Assembly: GCA_036743055.1 (NCBI GenBank)
Contig: DAINQE010000058.1
Span: forward strand, 1 to 13,918
Direction of reading: 5' to 3'
Source of the DNA: Sabulitectum sp036743055
GTDB taxonomy: Bacteria > Fermentibacterota > Fermentibacteria > Fermentibacterales > JCC-6
DNA: 13,918 nt
Shown in pieces: positions 1 to 7,698 of the stretch. The notes under the pieces are model-generated. The model was not told where the DNA came from. It saw only the letters and a program-made list of their open reading frames with translations, and did not search any database. Made by a program: the position numbers and the translations under genes. Every line of letters begins with the position of its first letter. Position 1 is the first letter of the stretch.

Positions 1-815
1 GGGCGGAGGATACCCTCAGGGTCATCGAAGCGAACCTCCGCAGAGACCTGGCCGCTCACAGGGTCCACCGAAGGGGAGACCGCCGTGACCACGCCGGGCA
101 CGGATGCGTTGTCCATGGCCGGGATGGTAACGTATGCAGGTTGCCCGGTGGCGATGTCGAAGATGTTCGCCTCGGGCAGGAGCACCCTGGCAACCACGCC
201 GCCATTACCGGAGATGGAGAGAAGGGGGGTCTGGCCGCTCATGTTACCGGCCCTGGCCCATACCCTTCCGACCCTGCCGCTGAATGGTGCCGCGATCCAG
301 GCATTGTCCCTGGTGCTGCGGGCCTGGGTGTAACCTGCCTGGGCCTGTCTCAGCTGAGCTTCCGCCGCCTCCAGGGCCACCCTTACACCCTCGAGCTCCT
401 GCGCGCTGAGAGCACCCGCCTCATAGAGTGTCTGCATTCTGTCGTAATTGGATCTTGCGTTCTCTGCGTTGGCCCGGGCTGCGCTCACGGAGGCCAGAGC
501 GCTGGAGGTCCCGGCGCTTACCTGCTGATCCGTGTCCATACGCACAAGTCGCTGGCCGGCTTCGATGGTATCCCCTTCGGCCACCAGCACTTCCTCCACG
601 GTTCCGCCCATTGCGGCATAGATAAGGGCTTCCTGGGCCCCTTCCAGCCTGGCGTTGGCATAAACTTCGGATGAGATGGTGGAGGGTTCCATTATCTGGA
701 CCCTGACCCTGACCACCCTTTCCTCTTCCTCTTCAGCTCCCGGCGCTCCGCAGGAGGCCGTGATCAGAATGAAGGCCGCAGCAGCGGCTATGAGACCCTT
801 ACTCAGTTTTGCCAT
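1..815 (-). CDS. RND efflux periplasmic adaptor (HlyD/AcrA family), 3' end off window
   Basis: Membrane-fusion adaptor that would link an inner-membrane RND pump to the TolC-like channel encoded just upstream. About 271 codons are visible; the gene runs off the left edge, so it has no stop here. The start ATG is 813-815, with an AGGAGG ribosome site about 6 bases before it. The N-terminus is a signal peptide (KGLIAAAAAFILITASC) ending in a probable lipobox Cys at residue 22, followed by an acidic stretch. Next comes a biotinyl/lipoyl half-motif (GGTVEEVLVAEGDTIEAGQ, roughly residues 65-83), an Ala/Gln/Arg-rich alpha-helical hairpin, and the second lipoyl half (APFSGRVGRVWARAGN). A beta-barrel segment follows (YVTIPAMDNASVPGVVTAVS). 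This order is diagnostic of the family. The start overlaps the end of the TolC-like gene by 17 bases, so the two are co-translated. The pump gene probably lies beyond the left edge (inference). Confidence 0.92.
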   Translation of the reverse strand, partial: MAKLSKGLIAAAAAFILITASCGAPGAEEEEERVVRVRVQIMEPSTISSEVYANARLEGAQEALIYAAMGGTVEEVLVAEGDTIEAGQRLVRMDTDQQVSAGTSSALASVSAARANAENARSNYDRMQTLYEAGALSAQELEGVRVALEAAEAQLRQAQAGYTQARSTRDNAWIAAPFSGRVGRVWARAGNMSGQTPLLSISGNGGVVARVLLPEANIFDIATGQPAYVTIPAMDNASVPGVVTAVSPSVDPVSGQVSAEVRFDDPEGILR

Positions 816-2193
816 GAATGTCCTCCTGAACTTCCATTCCGTTCTCGCTGTCAAATTCTATGTTCGTGTCGGTGCAGGGAGCCGTTCCCGTACCGCCGTC
901 AATCTCCAGTATCCCCAGTGACCTGGCCAGGTCCGCCTCGGCGGTCTTCAGGGAATAAAGGGCTGAAGCGTTGTTGCTCCGAGCCTGGGTCAGGGCCAGG
1001 AAGGCCCCGTCCATGTCAAGTCTCGTTATAAGTCCGGCTTCATATGAGATCCGGGCGATCTCAGCTGCTTCCTCGGCCTGCCCCACGGTGAACTCCGCGC
1101 TTTCCACGGTTTCACGGGCCTGCTCAAGGGCGTTCCAGGATGCGACCAGCCCCAGGGATGCGTAGTTCTCTATGTCGTCAGCCTGGGCATATGAGGCCAG
1201 GCGCTGATACCTGGCGGACCTGTAGCCGCTGTAGTCGTTCAGCCCGTTGAAAATGGGGATCTGGATGGAGGCGGAAGTGGTCCAGTTCCTGGAGTAATCC
1301 TCCCCGGTGATCTCGGCTATGTCGTCTATGGATGCCTGATAGGAATAGTTCGTCTGGAAGACCAGCTGGGGAGCGAATCCCGCGGCGGCGAGGTTAACTC
1401 CGGCGTCTCCCATCTCACGTATCTGAACCGCAGTTTCTAGTTCAGGGCTGTTCCGCTCCATTATTGCCCTGGCCTCCTCAAGAGTCCGGGGAAGCTCCAC
1501 CGGGAAGGGATCGCAGAGGTCTCCCTCGATGGTAACCGGATGGTCCTGCCGGAAACCGAGACTTACAGCGAACGCTGAAAGGGCGTTCTGAAACCCGGCT
1601 TCCGCGGCAATGGAGTCCGGCCGCCTGTTCTCGTAGGCCACCTGGCTCTGAAGGAGCTCGAACCGGCTGATGGTACCCGCCTCGTGGCGCTGCAGCGCAA
1701 GGCGGTAGCCTTCGAGGGCTATCTCGGAGGCCTCCGTTGCCACATCCCTCATCATTCCGGCCATCAGAACGCCGTAGAAAGACCCTATCACATCGGCAAC
1801 GGCATCCTGTTCAACCGCGGTGAGGGATGTTTCCGACATGTTCCTGGCGGTTCCCGCCATGGAGGCACCCGCCGGTCCCTGAAGGACCAGGGGCAGAGTT
1901 GCGGATACGCCGTAGGAAGACGCCCACTCGCTCCCCATGGGGATGGAACCCAATCCGGGGATGGTCATTTCCTGAACGTCGTGACTCTTCTGGTAGGCCA
2001 GGGAGAAATTCACCTGGGGAAGGAACCAGGTCCTTGCGGCGGTGTGTTCCCACTCGGCGCTGCTGAGATCGTTCCTGGCGGCTATAACGTCGCCCCTTCT
2101 GCTCAGTGCGGTGTTCACAGCTTCTTCAAGGGTGAATGAGTGCGCACCGGCAAGAACGATGATCGCGGGCATGAAAGCGAATAGTCTTCTCAT
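799..2193 (-). CDS. TolC-family outer-membrane efflux channel
   Basis: Outer-membrane channel component of a tripartite efflux or secretion system. The protein has 464 residues, in the usual size range for TolC/OEP proteins. It has a signal peptide (MRRLFAFMPAIIVLAGAHS) followed by the typical first helix FTLEEAVNTALSRRGDVIAA. Two OEP-type halves follow, rich in long Ala/Glu/Gln helices; the second begins near LEEARAIMERNSPELETA. Beta-strand segments alternate with the helices (WFLPQVNFSLAYQ; APQLVFQTNYSYQ). The ATG shares the bases ATGA with the TGA stop of the TetR-like gene, a classic translational-coupling overlap, and the 3' end overlaps the adaptor gene. The operon order is therefore regulator, channel, adaptor. 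Substrate cannot be deduced. Confidence 0.92.
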   Translation of the reverse strand: MRRLFAFMPAIIVLAGAHSFTLEEAVNTALSRRGDVIAARNDLSSAEWEHTAARTWFLPQVNFSLAYQKSHDVQEMTIPGLGSIPMGSEWASSYGVSATLPLVLQGPAGASMAGTARNMSETSLTAVEQDAVADVIGSFYGVLMAGMMRDVATEASEIALEGYRLALQRHEAGTISRFELLQSQVAYENRRPDSIAAEAGFQNALSAFAVSLGFRQDHPVTIEGDLCDPFPVELPRTLEEARAIMERNSPELETAVQIREMGDAGVNLAAAGFAPQLVFQTNYSYQASIDDIAEITGEDYSRNWTTSASIQIPIFNGLNDYSGYRSARYQRLASYAQADDIENYASLGLVASWNALEQARETVESAEFTVGQAEEAAEIARISYEAGLITRLDMDGAFLALTQARSNNASALYSLKTAEADLARSLGILEIDGGTGTAPCTDTNIEFDSENGMEVQEDIHGKTE

Positions 2194-2789
2194 CGGGAAG
2201 CCCTTTCTCCAGTTCCTATGCCGTCAAAGACCATGTTTACGATCCTTGCGGCCACATCTTCCGGATCCATCTGTTTGAAAAATTCGATCCCTTTAACTCG
2301 AAGTGCTCCGTCCAGCAGGGAGTTCATCATTCCCATGGTAAGGTGCAGGTCGGCTTCGGGACTTATCTCTCCGGTTTCTTTCGCCCTGAGGAACACCGGT
2401 TCCAGTTTGCCGAAGAGGGCGACTATCCTTTCCCGGGACTCCGCTCCGCAGATGGTCTTTGTGGTTGCCATGAGCCTTACCCCGTTGGATACCTCAGGCT
2501 GATTCACCGTCTGCCGGATGCGCAGGGCCACTATGTTTTTCAGGGCTTCCCTGAAGGTTATCCCCGGGCGAAGGCAGCTGTTCACCATTTCGCTCAGAGA
2601 CTCCTCTATGTGCTTCACCAGTTTCTGGTAGAAGCCCACCTTGCTGCCGAAGTAGTAGTAGACCATAGGCTTGGTGACCCCGGCCCTGGCGGCTACTTCA
2701 TCCATGGAGATCTCTTCAGGCCTCTTCTGGCACAGAATGGCCAGGCCCGCCTCAAGGAGCTTCTGTTGGTTGTTTTTTGGTCTGGGCAC
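2190..2789 (-). CDS. TetR/AcrR-family transcriptional regulator of the efflux operon
   Basis: One-component repressor of about 199 residues, normal for the family. The N-terminal helix-turn-helix is clear: ISMDEVAARAGVTKPMVYYYFGSK (about residues 27-50), with the family's hallmark YYYFGSK end. The C-terminal ligand-binding part is helical and does not reveal the inducer. I choose the GTG at 2787-2789 because GGAG sits about 8 bases before it and the protein then begins with PRPKNNQQKLLEAG, as usual for TetR proteins. The longer reading from 2852 would place the operator and -10 inside the coding sequence. The stop is TGA, overlapping the ATG of the channel gene, so TGA terminates normally in this genome. 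Autoregulation is expected from the palindrome beside the promoter. Confidence 0.93.
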   Translation of the reverse strand: MPRPKNNQQKLLEAGLAILCQKRPEEISMDEVAARAGVTKPMVYYYFGSKVGFYQKLVKHIEESLSEMVNSCLRPGITFREALKNIVALRIRQTVNQPEVSNGVRLMATTKTICGAESRERIVALFGKLEPVFLRAKETGEISPEADLHLTMGMMNSLLDGALRVKGIEFFKQMDPEDVAARIVNMVFDGIGTGERASR

Positions 2790-2805
2790 CTTTTTTCTCC
2801 AATAC

Positions 2806-2823
2806 TTACTTACGAGTAAGTAA
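2806..2823. promoter_or_regulatory. TetR operator: perfect 18-bp palindrome
   Basis: TTACTTAC-GA-GTAAGTAA is a perfect inverted repeat with 8-base arms and a 2-base centre. It starts directly downstream of the predicted -10 and ends 16 bases before the GTG start of the TetR-like gene. The position and form are those of an autoregulatory TetR-family operator. Binding is inferred. Confidence 0.85.
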
Positions 2824-2824
2824 A

Positions 2825-2852
2825 AACATAAGGGGCGTTTCCCGTTCGTCAA
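2825..2852 (-). promoter_or_regulatory. Predicted sigma70 promoter of the efflux operon
   Basis: On the minus strand, TTGACG (2847-2852) is a good -35 and TATGTT (2825-2830) an acceptable -10, with a 16-base spacer. The operator palindrome abuts the -10, so a bound repressor would block initiation. Confidence 0.65.
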
Positions 2853-3008
2853 CCTCTGTCGTTTTATTGTTTTCGTAATTTCCCACCGTTTCAGGCGGGA
2901 ACCCCTGTGCCCTTTCCGTGTTGTTTTTCATGTAATAGAATTACTGCCATTAATGACGGGGCCTTCGTCCCGTTCCCGGCACAACACCATCAGATCGAAA
3001 GGCTAAGC

Positions 3009-4833
3009 ATGACCCTATTCCTTCAGCTATCCATGGTTCTGCTCTCAGTGCAGGCCGCGGACATTCAGTTCAGCCTCGACCCCTCCCAGGTTGAGTTCAC
3101 CGAGTTCATGGGTGAGGAGGTCGTGTACATCCCCGGCGGCGCATCTCCCTTCGAGAACGGCGATCCAGCCCTTCCGGGCATCGGCTATTCCATGGTCATT
3201 CCCCAGGGAACCACCCTGGAGGATGTGCAGGTTCAGGTGCTGTCAACGGTGGAGCTCCCCGGAACCCACCGGATATCGCCGGTGTTATCGATCCCTCTGA
3301 ATGAGCAGATCCCGGCTGTTATCCCCCACTCCGACAGCTATATAGGGTCATCATTTCCTTCCTCCCACATACAGGCCATGGATACGGGAAACAAGACCGG
3401 TTTCCGTATCGCATCCTTTACCTTCGTGCCGTTTTCCTGGGATCCGAATACCGGAANNNNNNNNNNNNNNNNNNNNNNNNNNNNNNNNNNNNNNNNNNNN
3501 NNNNNNNNNNNNNNNNNNNNNNNNNNNNNNNNNNNNNNNNNNNNNNNNNNNNNNNNTCTACGCCAACTACACCGGACGGGACACACAGGAGCAGATAAGG
3601 AACTACCTCAAGGACGCTTACGAGAACCAGGGTCTTGTCTATGCCCTCATAGTAGGGGACTTCGGTGAGACCACCAGGGTCTCCGGGCTCAACATCAGCG
3701 GAACTGTAATGAACTCCGTTGCCGATCTTTACTACAGCGACCTCGATGGCGACTGGGACGCCGACGGCGACAACACGTTCGGAGAACTCAACGACGGCCT
3801 CGACTATTACAGCGACATCTACACCGGCAGGTATTCCACCGATGTTCCCTCGAGGCTTGCTACCATGGTCAACCGCACCGTAGCCTATGAGACCACCTCC
3901 CCCTCAGGTGATTGGCGCAACACCGCCCTCCTGGGAGGCGCACTGCTCTGGCCGCCATATGGAGGAGAAGCGGTATGTGATTCCATCAAGCAGAGGATAC
4001 CCACCTCCTGGACAATACACGAGCTCTACGAGACCAACGCAAGCCATCCCAACAATCAGATCGATCTGATCAATGATGGCGTTGCGTACTGCAGCCCCAA
4101 CGGACACGGTTTCCAGAGCGGCATCTACTGGTACTACAACCCTCCCACCGACATGATATCCGCCGCGAACTACACAGACCTTACGAACAACGACATGCCC
4201 ACCGTCTTCCACTCCATCGCGTGTCTCGCCGGCAACATCCAGAATATCGCATCGATTGCCGAGAGGCTCATGTTCTGGCCCTCCGGCGGTGCCGTTGCGG
4301 TTATGTTCAACTCCCAGAACGGCTGGGGTTCGCCCCCCAACATGGGAGCCAGCGAGTGGCTCGAGCTCTACTTCGCCATCGTTCTCTTCGAGCAGGAGCA
4401 GTACGAGGTCGGAGTGGCCCATTCCCTTTCCAAGGACCAGTTCAAGGCCAACGTAAGCATTGGGATGCAGAGTTGGGTGCTTCAGGAGAACAACCTCCTC
4501 GGCGACCCCGCCCTCCGTTTCATAGCAGGTCAGATGGGCATAGAAGAGGGTGAAGAAGGCTCCGGAACCATCGCTCCATCGGTCTTCGCCCCGGCCCCCA
4601 ACCCTGTTTCAGGAACATGCGCCATCGGCTACAGCATGCCTGCAGCCGGCAGTGTGCAGGTTTCGGTGTTCGACATCACCGGAAGGGTTGCCGCAAGGGT
4701 TCACAGCGGCTATCTCGGCGCCGGTCAGGGCAGCCTGGGATTCGATGCCTCCCAGCTTCCCGTGGGTTGCTACAGTATAGTGATGAGCTCAACTTCAGGC
4801 GTATCTTCGGCACCGATGCTGGTGCTTCGCTAA
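3009..4833 (+). CDS. Gingipain-like C25-family secreted cysteine peptidase, copy 1 (interrupted by gap)
   Basis: Predicted exported cysteine peptidase of the caspase-like C25 (gingipain) family. The start ATG at 3009 has AAAGG upstream and gives a signal peptide (MTLFLQLSMVLLSVQA). A propeptide-like region follows (YIPGGASPFENGDPALPG; FRIASFTFVPFSW), then the catalytic part after the gap. The putative catalytic His is in NGHG (codon 4105-4107). The putative catalytic Cys is in FHSIAC (codon 4222-4224), 39 residues later, matching the His-then-Cys order of gingipains. An Asp-rich segment (DLDGDWDADGD) looks like a calcium-binding loop. The last ~80 residues (PAPNPVSG... DITGRVAARV... LPVGCYSIV) form a FlgD/T9SS-type C-terminal sorting-like domain. 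The two flanks are in different frames only because the 100-N gap is a placeholder. From the paralogue, about 280 bases are really missing, giving a total near 665 residues. A strong terminator follows. Confidence 0.88.
3457..3556. other. Assembly gap (100 N) inside peptidase copy 1
   Basis: Exactly 100 N, probably a placeholder. In the neighbouring paralogue the same two flanking motifs (DTG after FSW, and YxNYxGRD) lie 285 bases apart; here they are 106 apart including the Ns. The true gap is therefore near 280 bases if the paralogues are collinear. Confidence 0.9.
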
Positions 4834-4852
4834 GAAACTCATCCATTTAAGG

Positions 4853-4876
4853 AAGGCCGTCCTTCGGGGCGGCCTT
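4853..4876 (+). terminator. Rho-independent terminator with UUCG loop after peptidase copy 1
   Basis: AAGGCCGTCC-TTCG-GGGCGGCCTT forms a 10-bp stem (one G-T pair) closed by a very stable C(UUCG)G tetraloop, 20 bases after the stop of copy 1. A moderately T-rich tail (TCTGATTTCTG) follows. It separates the two peptidase genes transcriptionally. Confidence 0.85.
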
Positions 4877-4947
4877 TCTGATTTCTGTGGCCGTTCATAG
4901 AATAGGGCAGGAAAAACCTTTGCAGCTAATCAGGATAGGGGTATGAA

Positions 4948-6765
4948 ATGAACCTTGCCGTTCTTGCCTTTGTTTCTTTGTGGGGTTTCTTACCGGCTCC
5001 TCTGGAGTTCTGCCTTGATGAAGCTGAAATCTCTTTTCAGCAGAGCGGCTCTCAGGAATACCTCTTCATTCCCGGGGGGGCTTCCCCGTTCCCGGAGGGA
5101 GAGCCGGCCATTCCAGGCTTCGGTTACTCCATGGTGCTGCCCCAGGGCAGTGAACTGACCGGAGTTGAGGTGGATATTCTGGAAGAGGTCGTTCTTCCGG
5201 GGACCCACTCAATAGCACCTGTGATGGCAGTCCCCCTTGGCAGCCCGATACCATCTCCCGCCTCATACGGCGCATTCCAGGGATCGTATCCTGCATCCCG
5301 GGTCATTGATGTGAACACAGGGCGGAAGACAGGGTTCAGGGTCGGCTCCTTCACGTTTACTCCATTCAGTTGGAACGCTGATACAGGTGAGCTGTCGGTG
5401 GTGACCCGTGCCGTTCTCTCCCCGGTGATCGAAACTGTCCTAACGGATGATGGAGCCTTCTCTTCATGTCAGATCGCCGTTGCCTCCAGGGCTCTGGAAC
5501 GGGTTGTGTCAAATCCGGAGATGATCGCTGATTGCTCCCCTCCTGTGGCTTACCGAACGGGCACGCCGTGGGTGGCCATTGCGGATTCTGCACTCCAGGA
5601 GGTCTTGCAGCCCCTGGTGGACCACAGGAACACAACCCACGGAGCCTCCTTCGTTACCACCCAGTGGATCTATGAGAACTACTCCGGAAGGGACACCCAG
5701 GAGAGGATAAGGAATTACCTGAAGGATGCCTGCGAGAACCATGGCCTGGTCTACGCTCTGATAGTGGGGGACTTCGGGGAAACCACCAGGCTTTCATCGC
5801 TGAACATCAGCGGAACGGTGATGAACGCAACAGCGGACCTTTACTACTGCGATCTCGACGGAAGCTGGGATCTTGACGGCGACGGCCTCTTCGGGGAGCT
5901 CAACGACGGCCTTGATTACTATTCGGACATCTACTGCGGCCGTTTCTCCTCGGACATTCCGTCAAGGATTGCGACAATGGTGGGAAAGACCATTGCCTAC
6001 GAAACGGACTCTCCCCCCGGGGACTGGCGGACCACGGCCCTCCTGGCGGGGGCCGGTCTCTGGGTGGACGATCCCCCGGGGTACTGGGGCTCCTTCGTGT
6101 GCGACTCCATAGACACCAGGATACCGGAGGACTGGACCGTACATAAGCTGTATGAGGACTACTCCTCCCACCCCAACGACCAGATCGACCTTTACAACCA
6201 GGGCGTTGCATACAGCAGCCTGAACGGCCATGGGAATGAGGCGGGGGTCTGGTGGATGTTCGGACCCACCACCGAGATCGTAGCGAACTCCAACTATTAC
6301 GGGATGAGCAACGACGGGATGCCGGTGGTGTTCCACTCCATGGCATGCCACCCGGGGCACCTGCAGAATGTCGCATGCATAGCGGAAAGGCTTATGTTCT
6401 GGCCCAACGGGGGAGCCATCGCGGTGATGTTCAACTCCCACTGGGGCATTGGAACGCCGCCTGGATTCGGTCCCAGCGAGTGGCTAGAGCTCTTCTTCGC
6501 GGAAACCCTCATACAGAACCAGGAATATGAACTGGGCGTTGCCCACGGCATATCCAAAGACGAGTTCAAGGCGAACGTGTCAATCACCCATCAGAACTGG
6601 ATACTCCAGGAGAACAACTTCCTTGGTGACCCGGCAACCAGGTTCGCCCCGGGGCAGATGGGGGTNNNNNNNNNNNNNNNNNNNNNNNNNNNNNNNNNNN
6701 NNNNNNNNNNNNNNNNNNNNNNNNNNNNNNNNNNNNNNNNNNNNNNNNNNNNNNNNNNNNNNNNN
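4948..6765 (+). CDS. Gingipain-like C25-family secreted cysteine peptidase, copy 2 (3' end in gap)
   Basis: Tandem paralogue of the preceding gene, with about 572 codons visible before the gap. The ATG at 4948 has AGGGG about 8 bases upstream; a second ATG at 4943 is out of frame and stops at once. An export signal is present (MNLAVLAFVSLWGFLPA). The propeptide-like region matches copy 1 (FIPGGASPFPEGEPAIPG) and is complete here. The catalytic dyad is predicted as His428 (NGHG) and Cys467 (FHSMAC), the same 39-residue spacing as in copy 1. The acidic loop (DLDGSWDLDGDGLFG) is a probable calcium site. The visible part ends at GQMG, just where copy 1 begins its linker to the C-terminal sorting-like domain, so that domain should lie in the gap. 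The residues read after the gap on this strand do not resemble the expected tail and I do not assign them to this gene. Confidence 0.88.
6666..6765. other. Assembly gap (100 N) at the 3' end of peptidase copy 2
   Basis: Exactly 100 N. Copy 1 needs roughly 290 more bases after the equivalent GQMG point, and the minus-strand gene on the right also enters the gap. The true distance should therefore exceed 100 bases. Confidence 0.85.
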
Positions 6766-6935
6766 ACCCTGTCCACCATTAAGAAGCCACCGGGAAGGCC
6801 GAAACCAACTGAACTGACAGCTGTGTAAGCCTTCTCTTTCCTTGAGGGATCCTGCAGTATGTAGAAGGGAACGCCATCCCTTTCAGCGGCTTTTTCCGCA
6901 AGACCTCGGATCTCGTCGATCTCTCCGAAGTACAT
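6766..6935 (-). CDS. Small protein of unknown function, 5' part only (enters gap)
   Basis: An ATG at 6933-6935 on the minus strand is preceded by AGGGGGTGG, a good ribosome site. It opens a frame of 56 complete codons before the gap: MYFGEIDEIRGLAEKAAERD at the start, then a segment with VPFYILQDPSRKE and GFGLPGGFLMVDR. It has the even, GC-ending codon use of its neighbours and a credible soluble composition, with no signal peptide or membrane segment. I do not recognise the family. It is convergent with peptidase copy 2, and both 3' ends are hidden in the gap. It lies 26 bases beyond the terminator of the Spy-like gene, so it needs its own promoter or read-through. The competing plus-strand reading here is short and does not fit the peptidase tail. 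Confidence 0.6.
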
Positions 6936-6960
6936 TCCACCCCCTTCTACGGGAAGATAT

Positions 6961-6991
6961 GAAAAAGGGAAGGCCTGTGAAACCTTCCCTT
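6961..6991 (-). terminator. Rho-independent terminator after the Spy-like gene
   Basis: On the minus strand a perfect 9-bp stem, AAGGGAAGG / CCTTCCCTT (arms 6983-6991 and 6965-6973, 9-base loop), is followed by TTTTC. It lies 18 bases after the stop of the Spy-like gene. Confidence 0.82.
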
Positions 6992-7009
6992 CCCTGGCTG
7001 GAGAGACCG

Positions 7010-7558
7010 CTACCTCTGGGGGTGGATGCCCGGACCTCCGTGCATCATCGGAGCGCTGTCTCCAGGGTTTCCTCCATGGCCGGGCCCCATATGTTCCCCG
7101 GGTTCGAAGTCGGCCATCAGTTCAAGCTGCTCCGGCGTAAGGACCCCGTGAATGTCCACAATGGCCTGGGCGATGATGAAGTTCACTTCCTCCATTGCTT
7201 CCAGCCTTGCGTTGAGAAGCCCCTCGACCTCGGTAACCGTAATGGATGTGGAGCTGAACATCTCCCGGAACTGTTCTCTCAGTCCCTCATGGTCATCCGT
7301 TCCCCTGAGGGCCTCGATGTCCCTGCGTGCCCCGTCGATTATGTCCCTGATCTGCTCTGCCTGGTCGCCGCTGAGGTCAAGGTGATGGAGCATGGGAAGC
7401 ATCCTTTCAAGAATGGTTCCTCCTCCCTGCTCATGGCCCATTCCGCCCCTGCCGGGGAAACCGCCCTCCCTGTCCATCATCATCGGCTGAGCTGCTGCGG
7501 TTCCCACGATAAGCAGCACCGCTGCTCCCAGGGCCATGATGGTTACTCTTCTTTTCAT
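7010..7558 (-). CDS. Spy/CpxP/ZraP-like periplasmic protein with metal-binding tail
   Basis: Predicted small exported helical protein of 182 residues. The ATG at 7556-7558 is chosen because AGGAGA lies upstream and it yields a clean signal peptide (MKRRVTIMALGAAVLLIVGTAAAQ); the open frame extends further upstream but without a signal peptide. The mature part has two LTxxQ-like elements: LDLSGDQAEQIRDIIDGAR, and near residues 140-144 VLTPEQLELM. Long amphipathic helices lie between them, as in Spy, CpxP and ZraP. Both ends are rich in Met, His and Gly (QPMMMDREGG; EHMGPGHGGNPG; MMHGGPGIHP), which suggests metal binding as in ZraP/CnrX-type proteins. The role is probably envelope-stress chaperone or metal buffering; which of the two is unresolved. 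It has its own terminator, and upstream sits an array of three 10-bp-spaced direct repeats. Confidence 0.78.
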   Translation of the reverse strand: MKRRVTIMALGAAVLLIVGTAAAQPMMMDREGGFPGRGGMGHEQGGGTILERMLPMLHHLDLSGDQAEQIRDIIDGARRDIEALRGTDDHEGLREQFREMFSSTSITVTEVEGLLNARLEAMEEVNFIIAQAIVDIHGVLTPEQLELMADFEPGEHMGPGHGGNPGDSAPMMHGGPGIHPQR

Positions 7559-7625
7559 TCTCTTCTCCTTTCCTTGCTGTTCTTTCAGGTTCGAAGAGAA
7601 GATGAGGTAAGGGGTGTTCGCTTTG

Positions 7626-7652
7626 TTGAACGGTCTGTAACGGATTGTAACG
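7626..7652 (-). promoter_or_regulatory. Three direct repeats with 10-bp period upstream of the Spy-like gene
   Basis: On the minus strand the sequence reads CGTTACA-atc-CGTTACA-gac-CGTTCAA: two identical heptamers and one near copy, exactly 10 bases apart. They lie about 70-95 bases before the Spy-like start and just after the previous gene's terminator. Same-face direct repeats of this kind are typical of OmpR-type response-regulator sites such as CpxR boxes. The regulator is inferred. Confidence 0.55.
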
Positions 7653-7677
7653 AAAAAGGGGGAGCCGAAGCCCCCCC
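7653..7677 (-). terminator. Rho-independent terminator after the FadL-like gene
   Basis: Minus strand: GGGGG-C-GC-TTCG-GC-T-CCCCC followed by TTTTT. The 5-bp G/C stem, one mismatch, two further pairs, a TTCG loop and a T run make a strong terminator, 21 bases after the TGA stop of the FadL-like gene. Confidence 0.85.
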
Positions 7678-7698
7678 GCATAGAGAGATGAACGAATG

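Noticed and set aside
2879..2900. Hairpin TTCCC...GGGAA between the divergent tetR-like and peptidase genes
   Set aside because: Short stem with a mismatch and no gene ending into it on either strand; not convincing as a terminator.
2932..2944. Short inverted repeat GTAAT-AGA-ATTAC upstream of peptidase copy 1 as an operator or -10
   Set aside because: Only 5-base arms in an AT-rich stretch, with no clear -35; not distinguishable from chance.
6766..6828. Plus-strand continuation of peptidase copy 2 after the gap, ending in TELTAV
   Set aside because: It does not resemble the expected sorting-like tail, it depends on the placeholder gap length for its frame, and a better-supported minus-strand gene occupies the same bases.
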